From the NCBI GenBank assembly GCA_043764095.1, contig JAYUKX010000141.1:1-64000 (forward strand): 64,000 bases of DNA, given 5' to 3'. The translations under genes and the position numbers were made by a program. Below the pieces are notes generated by a model, which had not been told where the DNA came from, ran no database searches, and worked only from the letters and a program-made list of their open reading frames with translations. Below, piece after piece: positions 18,628-27,325 of the stretch. This stretch comes from M3007 sp043764095 (GTDB lineage: Bacteria; Bacteroidota; Bacteroidia; Chitinophagales; Saprospiraceae). Numbering within the stretch: the stretch's first letter is position 1; every line of letters starts with the position of its first letter.

Positions 18628-18718
18628 ACTACGACATTGTAAATTATGGACTACGACATTACTACTCAACTTGAGTTTGTTGTTTTTGCAGTACCTTTAC
18701 ATTGTCGTAGTTGTCGTA
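18628..18718. promoter_or_regulatory. Candidate operator cluster for the glucan-locus regulator
   Basis: The divergent spacer has two direct copies of ACTACGACATT (18628-18638 and 18650-18660) and an inverted near-copy ATTGTCGTAGT (18701-18711), with a further GTCGTA at 18713-18718. The first and inverted copies could also pair over about 15 bases with one mismatch. The position between the regulator gene and the operon suggests regulator binding sites; this is inference from repetition and location. Confidence 0.5.
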
Positions 18719-18769
18719 TCGTTTTTATGTACGCCTAATCGATCCAATATTTACCACTACTTTGCAAAA

Positions 18770-21679
18770 ATGAGATACTTTTTTATACGTGTTGGGCTTA
18801 TTTTAGCCATTATTTTATGGTATCATCAGGGCTGGCTTTCTGCCCAAGGCATCAATTTGGGCATGCCTCCTATCTGGAATTTCAGCAAAAAGTTATACCA
18901 CGCAGGTACTCAAAACTGGGATGCCACCCAAGATAACAATGGTGTGATGTATTGGGCCAATAATGAAGGCTTGCTTCAATATGATGGTAGTCATTGGAAT
19001 TGCTTTGCAGTGGCGAACAAAACCGTGGTGCGTGCCGTAGCATTTGATGGGGGAAGCCGAATCTATGTAGGCGCCCAAGGCGAATTTGGCTATTTTTACC
19101 AAAGCACAAATGGTGAATTAATCTATCATTCTTTGGTGGAGTTGTTGCCTGAAAGCCAACGCGGATTTGAAGACGTGTGGGATATCGTTTTTTATAATGG
19201 ATTTGTTTTTTTTCGAACCAACCATAATGTGTTTCAATTCAATCAAAAAGAAATTAAAATCCATGAAGTATCGGGTAGTCTCACGGCTATGTTTACCACA
19301 CCTCAAGGCTTTTTTATCCAGCAAAACCTTCAAGAATTACTTTTTTTTGAGGTGGATGGCTTCAAGAAATGTATTGAGGTAAAGGATTTAAAAAGCCCAA
19401 TAACTGGCGCAATTCCGTGGGTAGGCGATACCACTTTGCTGGCGACCTTGAAAAATGGTATTTTTTATCGGGTTAATAACCAAATTGGCCATTGGAATAC
19501 GCCTGCCGATGTGTTGTTTCGAGAAAAACGTATTTACAACGCTACAGGGCTGTACAATGGCCAAGTAGCAATTGGCACTTCGCTCGATGGGTTAATTACA
19601 ATAGATCGACACCGGCGTATCTCTAGGCATTTAACCAAAAAAAACGGGCTTCAAAACAACAATATCCTTTCCACTTTTACAGATCAGGATGGTGATCTGT
19701 GGCTGGGCCTCGATAATGGCCTCGACTGCGTCATTTTGGATGCCCCTTTTAGCACCATTATTCCCGATGGCGAACTGGAAGGCACGGGTTATGCCGTAGC
19801 CGTCTTCCAAAACGAACTTTTTCTTGGCGTTTCTAATGGTGTATATCAGGCACCTTGGTTGCCATTTTATGATCCTCAAAAAGCACCCTTCTTTAAAAAA
19901 ATAAAGTCAACGGATGGGCAAGTTTGGGCCTTAAATGCCTTTGGAAATGAATTAATAATGGGGCATCACGAAGGTACGTTTCGATTAAATGGTGGATACA
20001 ATACGCAATTATCTACCGAACCTGGGGCTTGGACATTTGTACAGTTGTCCAACGATTATTTGCTAGGCGGCACCTATAATGGATTGATATTGTTTCGAAA
20101 ATCTGGTGTAAACTGGGTTTTTGATCAAAAAATAAAAGGATTAGAGGAGTCTTGCCGCTTTATGGTTAAAGACGAAGATGGAGATGTTTGGGTATCACAT
20201 CCATACAGAGGGCTGTACCGCGTGGAATGGCAACCCGAGTACAAAGCCGTATCGAAAGTATCTTTTTTTAGTACTCAAAATGGCTTACCCTCCCCGCTTA
20301 ATAATGGTGTATTTTCCATAGCAGGCAAGGCGATTTTTGCTACGGAAAATGGGATAATGCGTTTTGATCACCAAAAAGCATCTTTTGTTTTAGATGAAGA
20401 TTTTAATCGTGTTTTGCTAGGCTGTGGGACTGTGCGGTACTTAAAAGAGGATTTAAAGGGCAATATTTGGTATGTATCGGATAAAGAAGTAGGTATTTTA
20501 TTAGTGAATGACCTAGGCGTGAAAAAGAATATTCAAAAAAAGGTTTTTCCTGAACTCTTTCAGAAATTAGTCAATGGCTTCGAGTTTATTTATCCTGTGG
20601 ATGAAAGTAACGTTTTTTTTGGTGCTGAACTGGGGTTTATTCATTTTAATGCCGATACTCGATTACATAAAGATACTATTTTGCACTTAGTATTAAGCCA
20701 TATTGTAGCGAGTGGCAGCCAAGATACTATTTTATTAGATAATTGTTTCGCTACTGCCAATAGTTTAGCGGGACTATCCAATTGGCCCGTGCTAAAGGCA
20801 GGTATGAATAATCTTCGTTTTTCCTTTTCAGCAACGGATTTTAAAGATCCAGCATTCTTAGAATACCGCGTAAAAATGCTTGGGTTAGAACAAGAGTGGT
20901 CCGAATGGTCGTCCGAAAATGTGCGTAACTTTACAAACCTTAATCCAGGCAAATATACATTTCAAGTACAGGCGCGAAATAAAGATGGATTACAAAGTAG
21001 GGTAGTGCAATTTGTATTTCGGATTTCGCCCCCGTGGTATGCAAGTAATTCAGCATTATTTTGTTATGTATTAGGGATAATTGGGGTATTCGCCAGTTTC
21101 TTAATGCGGCAGCGCCGCAAGTTTGAACATGAAAAAGAACGACTAACAGAGCGTCATCTTCAAATAACAGCAGAACAACAAAGGGAAGTAGAACAGTCAA
21201 AAGCCGCTTTGACAGCCATCCAAAATGACAAATTGGAAGATGAAATTCGTTTCAAAAACCAAGAATTAGCCGCAGCAACTATGCACTTAGTTCAAAAAGG
21301 CGAAATTTTATTAACTGTAAAGGATAATCTGAATCAAATTTTAGAGCAATCAACGAACCCAACCGTAAAAAAAGAAATTCAGCAATTGTTGAATCTTTTG
21401 AATTTTGATGCCAAACTAGATGAAGATTGGGAGCAATTTGCTTTCCATTTCGATCAGGTGCACGTAGATTTTTTGAAACGATTGCGGGAACATTATCCAC
21501 AATTGAGTATTAATGATTATAAACTGTGCGCTTATTTGAGGATGAATTTAACGACCAAAGAGATTGCTCCATTACTAAATATTTCCGTTAGAGGGGTGGA
21601 AGCCAGTCGTTATAGGTTGCGTCGTAAACTGGAATTATCGAATGATATAAACCTTACTGATGTAATATTGGGATTGTAA
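18770..21679 (+). CDS. Membrane-spanning transcriptional regulator: propeller sensor, Y_Y_Y domain, LuxR-type HTH
   Basis: I choose ATG 18770 (969 residues, MRYFFIRVGLILAIILWY... signal); the frame extends to a TTG at 18671, inside the operator repeats. The periplasmic part (about 25-670) has two-component-regulator propeller repeats such as QDNNGVMYWANNEGLLQYDG and DQDGDLWLGLDNGL, then a Y_Y_Y domain (EYRVKMLGLEQEWSEW, NLNPGKYTFQVQARN) and a transmembrane helix (ALFCYVLGIIGVFASFL). The cytoplasmic part is a long coiled coil and a C-terminal LuxR-like helix-turn-helix (LCAYLRMNLTTKEIAPLLNISVRGVEASRYRLRRKL). No histidine kinase or receiver domain is present, unlike hybrid two-component SusCD regulators. 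It is divergent from the glucan operon and probably senses its oligosaccharide. Confidence 0.88.
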   Translation: MRYFFIRVGLILAIILWYHQGWLSAQGINLGMPPIWNFSKKLYHAGTQNWDATQDNNGVMYWANNEGLLQYDGSHWNCFAVANKTVVRAVAFDGGSRIYVGAQGEFGYFYQSTNGELIYHSLVELLPESQRGFEDVWDIVFYNGFVFFRTNHNVFQFNQKEIKIHEVSGSLTAMFTTPQGFFIQQNLQELLFFEVDGFKKCIEVKDLKSPITGAIPWVGDTTLLATLKNGIFYRVNNQIGHWNTPADVLFREKRIYNATGLYNGQVAIGTSLDGLITIDRHRRISRHLTKKNGLQNNNILSTFTDQDGDLWLGLDNGLDCVILDAPFSTIIPDGELEGTGYAVAVFQNELFLGVSNGVYQAPWLPFYDPQKAPFFKKIKSTDGQVWALNAFGNELIMGHHEGTFRLNGGYNTQLSTEPGAWTFVQLSNDYLLGGTYNGLILFRKSGVNWVFDQKIKGLEESCRFMVKDEDGDVWVSHPYRGLYRVEWQPEYKAVSKVSFFSTQNGLPSPLNNGVFSIAGKAIFATENGIMRFDHQKASFVLDEDFNRVLLGCGTVRYLKEDLKGNIWYVSDKEVGILLVNDLGVKKNIQKKVFPELFQKLVNGFEFIYPVDESNVFFGAELGFIHFNADTRLHKDTILHLVLSHIVASGSQDTILLDNCFATANSLAGLSNWPVLKAGMNNLRFSFSATDFKDPAFLEYRVKMLGLEQEWSEWSSENVRNFTNLNPGKYTFQVQARNKDGLQSRVVQFVFRISPPWYASNSALFCYVLGIIGVFASFLMRQRRKFEHEKERLTERHLQITAEQQREVEQSKAALTAIQNDKLEDEIRFKNQELAAATMHLVQKGEILLTVKDNLNQILEQSTNPTVKKEIQQLLNLLNFDAKLDEDWEQFAFHFDQVHVDFLKRLREHYPQLSINDYKLCAYLRMNLTTKEIAPLLNISVRGVEASRYRLRRKLELSNDINLTDVILGL

Positions 21680-21922
21680 TCTATGAAAATTATCGTTTTG
21701 CTAATATCCGACAAAAGAATTTAATTTTTCAAAAAACCACCTACCTGAATTTAATCATCAGGCAGAACGCCTTATTGCGGCTTTAGTGAAATTTTATTTC
21801 GATTTTGACAAAATGATAGATAAATGCTGAAATTCCAATATGCGCCATTGCGAATTTTTGCTACCTTCGCATTGGTATTGAAATCTTTTCAACTATTCTA
21901 TTAATTCATTTATTCATTTATT

Positions 21923-22882
21923 ATGAAAAAAATTCTCTCATTAGTACTCCTGACCATGCTTGCATTTGCCTGTGCAAAAGATGCAAAAAACGAAACAGCA
22001 CTTAGCCAAGAAGGAAATGCTGAAGAACGCAAATGCGCTTCGCATGACGTAATGCTGGCACAAGAAGCCGCTGATCCATCCCTCGCTGCCCGACATGAAG
22101 AAATTGAACGCTTCATTGAGCAGTATGCAAAGGAAAGTCATGATCGTGCTGGCTTCCCATTGGTGATTCCTGTTGTTGTAAATGTACTTTACAAAACAGC
22201 GGCTCAAAATATCTCTTTGGCTCAAATTCAAAGCCAAATTGATGTACTCAATGCGGATTTTGCCGCAACCAATTCTGATTACGGAAGTACACCTGCTATC
22301 TTTCAGCCAGTAGCCTCTGGGGATCTTGGAATTAGTTTTACCCTCCAAAGTGTAGTTAGAAAATCAACAAACAAAACAAGTTGGGGTACTAATGACGCGA
22401 TGAAGAAAAGTACCACAGGTGGTATTAATCCTACAAGCCCTACAACAACCTTGAATATATGGGTATGTAATATGGGAGGTGGCATTCTTGGCTACGCACA
22501 GTTCCCAGGTGGTAGTTCTGCTACGGATGGAGTTGTATTGGATGATAATGCAACGGGCAATACAGGTACAGCAGCGGCACCTTATGGTTTGGGTCGTACT
22601 GCTACACACGAAGTTGGCCATTGGATGAATCTTCGCCATATTTGGGGTGATGCTACTTGCGGTAGCGACTTAGTAAGCGATACGCCAACACACAACACCG
22701 CTAATTACGGCTGCCCAGCGGCTGGACACTTGAGCACTTGTTCGGGTACTCCAGTAGAAATGACCATGAATTATATGGACTACACCAATGATGCGTGTAT
22801 GTATATGTTCTCTGCTGGTCAAAAAACTAGGGCTCAAGCAGTATTCTCACCAGGCGGTCCACGGGTATCTTTTAATCCGTAG
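21923..22882 (+). CDS. Pappalysin-type (M43) zinc metalloprotease, lipoprotein
   Basis: 319 residues. The signal ends MLAFAC (Cys17), so a lipoprotein is predicted. The catalytic zinc motif is HEVGHWMNLRH (His229, Glu230, His233, His239), followed by IWGD, a cysteine-rich segment (DATCGSDLVSDTP..., GCPAAG...CSG), and the Met-turn MNYMDYTND, all as in the M43B family. Substrates are unknown; such enzymes cleave extracellular proteins. There is no T9SS C-terminal domain. It ends in a strong hairpin shared with the converging YHYH gene. The 243 bases before it hold no gene that I can see. Confidence 0.9.
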   Translation: MKKILSLVLLTMLAFACAKDAKNETALSQEGNAEERKCASHDVMLAQEAADPSLAARHEEIERFIEQYAKESHDRAGFPLVIPVVVNVLYKTAAQNISLAQIQSQIDVLNADFAATNSDYGSTPAIFQPVASGDLGISFTLQSVVRKSTNKTSWGTNDAMKKSTTGGINPTSPTTTLNIWVCNMGGGILGYAQFPGGSSATDGVVLDDNATGNTGTAAAPYGLGRTATHEVGHWMNLRHIWGDATCGSDLVSDTPTHNTANYGCPAAGHLSTCSGTPVEMTMNYMDYTNDACMYMFSAGQKTRAQAVFSPGGPRVSFNP

Positions 22883-22911
22883 TAATCGCCTAATGTAAAG
22901 ATTATTTAAAT

Positions 22912-22945
22912 AGAAGCCATTCCAGATAATTCTGGAATGGCTTCT
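22912..22945. terminator. Bidirectional terminator hairpin
   Basis: A perfect 15-bp stem AGAAGCCATTCCAGA / TCTGGAATGGCTTCT with a 4-base loop lies between the converging M43 protease and YHYH genes. An AT-rich tail (TATATTTT) follows on the plus strand. Confidence 0.8.
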
Positions 22946-22984
22946 ATATTTTAGGAATAATGTTGCATCATTGCTTTATCTTTC

Positions 22985-24505
22985 CTATTCTTCTTCAAAC
23001 ACTACCGTTTTTACCATTTTATTACCTTCTGATTCGATCGTAAGCCAATACAATCCACCGCTAAGATAAGGAGCATGTAACGTAATTTCTCGGTTGTATT
23101 CGTTCCCAATATAAGTTTGCTCTACCAGTACGCGACCTTGCGCATTCCATAAAATGAGTTGCATATCTTTTGAATTGTCTTCTACGCTTAGATGTATCAG
23201 ATTATCCAAAACGGGGTTAGGGTAAATGCGTACATTTTGAAACCGTGAACCTCTATTTATACTAACAATATGGCTAAATTGAAATGTACCGTCGAGGTCT
23301 GTTTGTTTTAACCGATAATAAACGATGGCAGCAGCAGGATTTTTGTCGGTAAACTCGTAACCAAGTTGCACTGAACTATTGCCAGAGACGGATTTAGAAG
23401 GAATATGTACTAAAAACTCAAATTGCTCACCATCTGTACTATATTCCAATTCAAATCCTGCCATATTACGCTCCGAAGCGGTATTCCACTGTATTAAATT
23501 GCCCGCATCTGTATGTTTTCCCCAAAAATTGGATAATTTAATGGGCAATGGAGGCGAATATAGTGTTGCCCCACCAGGGATTGATGTTACTGTATTGGCC
23601 ATTGAATAAGTACCATAATAGGTTGGACCTATCACAAAAGGATACTGGGGTACGCCACTGGAATTAATGGTTACAAAATACGCGTAAGTACCTCCCGGGT
23701 ATTCTGGCGTGACGCACGTGCGGCCATTGTATTGATCCAAATCGCCGCTACCTGCACTATAGATATAATCTTCGCAGAAACAACCATTGGGGTATGTAGC
23801 AGATACCGCCGGCCCATTGGCTCTTGTCGAATTGGAAGACAACACATAACTACTTACCATTCTTTTTAATGCACCTGCCACCATAGGGCTGGCGTATCCA
23901 TAGGCTCCATAAATAGGATAACCATCAAACGCATAGCCAAGGATAGGGGAGTGTACCGATGAATTATTATGGTTGTATAAACAACTTGGATTCACATGGT
24001 TGTGGTAGTTGCCTCCCGGTGCTGGGTGTCCCAAACATGCATCGAAACTAATACCTTCATAATACAAAGCGTTTTGGTTCCAAACACCTGCATTATTATA
24101 ACTCATACCATCTTTTGCATTAAAAATACCAATACCATTGCTCCAAACACCAATATTACCAAATGGTGTAGCGGTATGAGTAGCGTTGTTTGTCGGATTT
24201 CGCTTGATCCTATATATTTTATTCTGATTAGATGGCGTATTCGGGTTATTCGTCCAAGGGCCAATATTATAACTTGGAATACCTGTTGTGCTAATATAGG
24301 CATAAGTGGCATCATAATAGACACTTTGTACATTAGCGGGTATATTTCCAGCCACGGCGGGTGAACAGCCAGAACAATTATAACCTGTTAATATTGGCGT
24401 CGAATTATTGATGACCCAAGAGGTCACAGCCGGGCCTTGCGCGTGCGTATAAGTAATAAATAAACATAAAAAGAGCATTGCACAAAGCGTAGTAGTCTTA
24501 AGCAT
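22985..24505 (-). CDS. YHYH-domain secreted protein with T9SS sorting domain
   Basis: 506 residues with a signal peptide (MLFLCLFITYTHAQ). Residues about 25-320 match the YHYH family: Trp/Tyr-rich sequence, GHPAPGGNYHNHVNPSC at the signature (the namesake motif is YHNH here), YAFDGYPIYGAYGY, and a C-terminal FCEDYIYSAGSGDLDQYNGR...YAYFVT region. A T9SS-cargo module follows (LSNFWGKHTDAGNLIQWNTASE) and then a type A sorting domain (VRIYPNPVLDN to the end). YHYH proteins have no established function. It is the last gene of the DUF1800-DUF1501-cytochrome peroxidase operon, 142 bases downstream. Confidence 0.83.
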   Translation of the reverse strand: MLKTTTLCAMLFLCLFITYTHAQGPAVTSWVINNSTPILTGYNCSGCSPAVAGNIPANVQSVYYDATYAYISTTGIPSYNIGPWTNNPNTPSNQNKIYRIKRNPTNNATHTATPFGNIGVWSNGIGIFNAKDGMSYNNAGVWNQNALYYEGISFDACLGHPAPGGNYHNHVNPSCLYNHNNSSVHSPILGYAFDGYPIYGAYGYASPMVAGALKRMVSSYVLSSNSTRANGPAVSATYPNGCFCEDYIYSAGSGDLDQYNGRTCVTPEYPGGTYAYFVTINSSGVPQYPFVIGPTYYGTYSMANTVTSIPGGATLYSPPLPIKLSNFWGKHTDAGNLIQWNTASERNMAGFELEYSTDGEQFEFLVHIPSKSVSGNSSVQLGYEFTDKNPAAAIVYYRLKQTDLDGTFQFSHIVSINRGSRFQNVRIYPNPVLDNLIHLSVEDNSKDMQLILWNAQGRVLVEQTYIGNEYNREITLHAPYLSGGLYWLTIESEGNKMVKTVVFEEE

Positions 24506-24647
24506 ATTGATAATAAAATTAAGTGATTATAAATACTAGAATAGATGTTCGACGACTAATTTTAGTAAATCCTCCGCTTAAAAACGAGAAAATTATTTGT
24601 GGTCACTTTGGACGCTCAGTTCTTCATTGTCATTTATTTTAGGGGAA

Positions 24648-25682
24648 TTAAAAGGGGTAATCATACCGAAATGCAATATTATACAAAAAAGGTTTGTCGG
24701 TTAATGTTTTTAAAAAAGCAATTAAGTCTTTCTTCTCTTGCCTGCTCAAGGTAATTTTTCGTCGTAATTCTTTGGCTAAAGTTGGACTTTGCACAATACC
24801 GTTGGTGTAATGGTCGATAGCTTCGGATAGTTTATTAAACCTACCGTCGTGGAAATATGGATTTGAAAAAGCAATATTTCTCAATGTAGGGACTTTGAAG
24901 GCTAAATAATCAGATTGTTTGCCAGTAACAGCCATTCGCCCTGGATCCATTAAAATCGAATCCAGCGGAAGTCCATTGTTTTTAAAACTATTATTCGTAA
25001 ATAAAGGCTCGGTATGACAGGACGCGCAGTTTTTTTTAAATATCTGGTAACCTATTGCTTCATTTGGACTAAAAGACACATTTGGTTCATGCCGCATGAT
25101 GCTATCGTATTTAGCATTATAAGAGACCAGCATGACTGTAAATTGCCATAACGCGTTCAATACCCGCTCTTCTGTAACCGTACTATCCGCAAATGTTTTA
25201 TAGAAATAACTGCGATACTTCGTGTTGTTACTTAATCTTCTGACCACCTCCTCCATACTATTGTCCATTTCCGAAAAATGGCTAATCGGGAGTACGGCCT
25301 GTTGCTCTAAACTTTGAATTGCACCATCCCACATGAAATGTTTGCTCCATGCGAGGTTGATCAACGTACTCGAATTTCGTATGCCTTGTCGGCCATAAAT
25401 ACCGTGACTTACTTTATGATCGGCGTGTGTAAAAGCCGTAAAAGATAAATGGCAACTTGAACAGGATATCGTACTATCTTTTGACAAAATAGGATCGTAA
25501 AAGAGGCGATTACCCAGAATAAAACCTGCTTCAGTCACAGGTTTTTTAGAAAAATTATGGTTTGGCTTTGGCCATCCCTTAGGTACAAAAAACTGTACTT
25601 CGCCCGATTTGTCGGTAAAAGCAAGCAATAAAAATAAACATCCTAATATGGCGGCAGGTATCCATAAAAATGATCTACTCAT
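24648..25682 (-). CDS. Di-haem cytochrome c peroxidase (CcpA/MauG family)
   Basis: 344 residues with an N-terminal hydrophobic signal or anchor (FLWIPAAILGCLFLLLAF). Two c-type haem motifs are visible, CSSCH at 74-78 and CASCH at 219-223, with family motifs LGNRLFYDPILSKD, SCHLSFTAFTHAD, RNSSTLINL, MWDGA and VPTLRNIAFSNPYFHDG. The family reduces hydrogen peroxide in the periplasm or, in MauG-like members, oxidises protein or organic substrates; which applies is unknown. It begins 6 bases after the DUF1501 stop, so the two are certainly co-transcribed. Confidence 0.93.
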   Translation of the reverse strand: MSRSFLWIPAAILGCLFLLLAFTDKSGEVQFFVPKGWPKPNHNFSKKPVTEAGFILGNRLFYDPILSKDSTISCSSCHLSFTAFTHADHKVSHGIYGRQGIRNSSTLINLAWSKHFMWDGAIQSLEQQAVLPISHFSEMDNSMEEVVRRLSNNTKYRSYFYKTFADSTVTEERVLNALWQFTVMLVSYNAKYDSIMRHEPNVSFSPNEAIGYQIFKKNCASCHTEPLFTNNSFKNNGLPLDSILMDPGRMAVTGKQSDYLAFKVPTLRNIAFSNPYFHDGRFNKLSEAIDHYTNGIVQSPTLAKELRRKITLSRQEKKDLIAFLKTLTDKPFLYNIAFRYDYPF

Positions 25683-25688
25683 GTAATA

Positions 25689-27305
25689 TTAACCAATTTT
25701 TATACTTCTTTGGAACACTTGTCCGCCGCCCATAAGTCTATACTGATACGTACCTGGGACAATAAACCAGTCAGTAGGCTTAAAGTTAAAAATATAACTA
25801 CCCTTTGCTTTGTATTCATCGACTAGCGTTCGAAGTATCTGTCCAGACTTGTCGAGCAGTTGAAGGCGTATATTCCCATCCTGCATCATTGCATACTTCA
25901 TTTGAATATTACCCTGATCGCTCGGATGGTGTCCAAGTAATGCACATCTACCATTTTCGCCCAAAAGTGGAGGTATTGCCGGTACTAAACCTGAAATTAT
26001 GGGTTGAGATTGTCCTAAAACAAAATCGACCAATTCTGGTGTGCTTCCCATCCAATCCTTTAGCACAGTGGCATAAACATCTCGAAAATCAATGCTGAAT
26101 TCAGGATCGGTGAATGGATCGGGATTAGTAAGATCCTGATAAGTACCGACTATGCCATTACCAATGCCTCCACCAAACATCAACATGTGCGTCCCCCAAC
26201 CATGATCTGTGCCCAAGGAACCGTTTTCATAAATTGTTCGCCCAAATTCAGAGAAGGTCATACCCAATACTTTTTCGGACAAACCTGCATTGCCTAATTC
26301 CAAATCCTCGTAAAATGCTTTTACAGCGGTAGCAATTTCATTTAGCAACCCTAAATGGGCATCATATTGATCGGCATGGGTATCAAAACCACCGATTTCG
26401 ACCATAAAAATGCGTGTACCTAAATTACCTTTTATTAATTTAGCCACGATCGCCAATTGCTCGCCCAAATAATTATTAACTGGGTAATCTACCTGATTTT
26501 TGCCTCGAGCATACGATTCTTTGATCGTTGTTGCATAACGGAATGCTGAGTTGGCCGTTTGGCGTACATAAGCGAGTTCCAAATCACGAGGCGTAGTACC
26601 GAGCGTAGCGGTTTCGTAAAGTTGCCCCGTTTGTGCAATTTGATAAAATTCCTGCGGACTACTGATGGCCAATGCCATATTGGCATTTTGAGCCTTAAAA
26701 ACTAAGTCAGATTGTACCCCAATTTGTAGTGCTGGCGGTATTGTTGGTGGTGTTTCCAAAAAAGCAGCGTACTCATTTTCTAAAAAACGACCGATCCAAC
26801 CCGTATTCACAATGGTATTGGAATCACTCGCTGATGCTACAATATCATAAGACCGAAAATGGCTATAATTGGGTTGAGGATAACCTACATTGAGAACGAC
26901 CTTCATCATGCCCTCATCCCACAAGCCTTTCAAGGCTTCGGTTGCTTTTGGCATAGCGAATTGTGTATTTAAGTTCCACAGATTCGGTTCTTTTACAGCA
27001 ATAGTTGGACGCAAGCTGTAGTAATTAGGGTTTTCCCGTTCGATAACGGTGTTAAGCCCATCATTCCCGCCACTAAGACGGATCATCACCACAATCCGAT
27101 CACTACTGCCATTGGCTAAAGCTGCCATCAGCGGGGTAGGCTGAAACGACCGAAGTCCCATTTTTCCCAACATGATGCTTCCCGCGCCTAAAATACCGGA
27201 AGCCGACAAAAAATCACGTCGCGACCAAAGATTATGATCTCGTTCGTGTGCCAAGTAATCTTTAAGCGTGGTTCCAAGGCGTGGTGTGTTATTTTTTTCG
27301 AGCAT
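25689..27305 (-). CDS. DUF1501 family protein with Tat-type signal and extra C-terminal Ig-like domain
   Basis: 538 residues. A twin-arginine-type leader SRRDFLSASG (28-37) precedes a hydrophobic segment; export by Tat is inferred. The DUF1501 body shows MIRLSGGNDGLNTVIER, NVGYPQPNYSHFRS, VNTGWIGRFL, GGFDTHADQYDAH, EFGRTIYENGSLGTDHGWGTHMLMFGGG, features linking the family to alkaline-phosphatase-like folds. About 60 residues at the C-terminus (IRLQLLDKSGQILRTLVDEYKAKG... to FQRSIKIG) look like a FlgD/T9SS-type Ig fold not needed for DUF1501. It lies between DUF1800 (20 bases) and the cytochrome peroxidase. Confidence 0.9.
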   Translation of the reverse strand: MLEKNNTPRLGTTLKDYLAHERDHNLWSRRDFLSASGILGAGSIMLGKMGLRSFQPTPLMAALANGSSDRIVVMIRLSGGNDGLNTVIERENPNYYSLRPTIAVKEPNLWNLNTQFAMPKATEALKGLWDEGMMKVVLNVGYPQPNYSHFRSYDIVASASDSNTIVNTGWIGRFLENEYAAFLETPPTIPPALQIGVQSDLVFKAQNANMALAISSPQEFYQIAQTGQLYETATLGTTPRDLELAYVRQTANSAFRYATTIKESYARGKNQVDYPVNNYLGEQLAIVAKLIKGNLGTRIFMVEIGGFDTHADQYDAHLGLLNEIATAVKAFYEDLELGNAGLSEKVLGMTFSEFGRTIYENGSLGTDHGWGTHMLMFGGGIGNGIVGTYQDLTNPDPFTDPEFSIDFRDVYATVLKDWMGSTPELVDFVLGQSQPIISGLVPAIPPLLGENGRCALLGHHPSDQGNIQMKYAMMQDGNIRLQLLDKSGQILRTLVDEYKAKGSYIFNFKPTDWFIVPGTYQYRLMGGGQVFQRSIKIG

Positions 27306-27325
27306 TGTTTTAGTTTTTATCTTTC

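Noticed and set aside
18671..18769. TTG start for the glucan-locus regulator
   Set aside because: It would place the start within the repeated operator-like sites; ATG 18770 gives a proper signal peptide.
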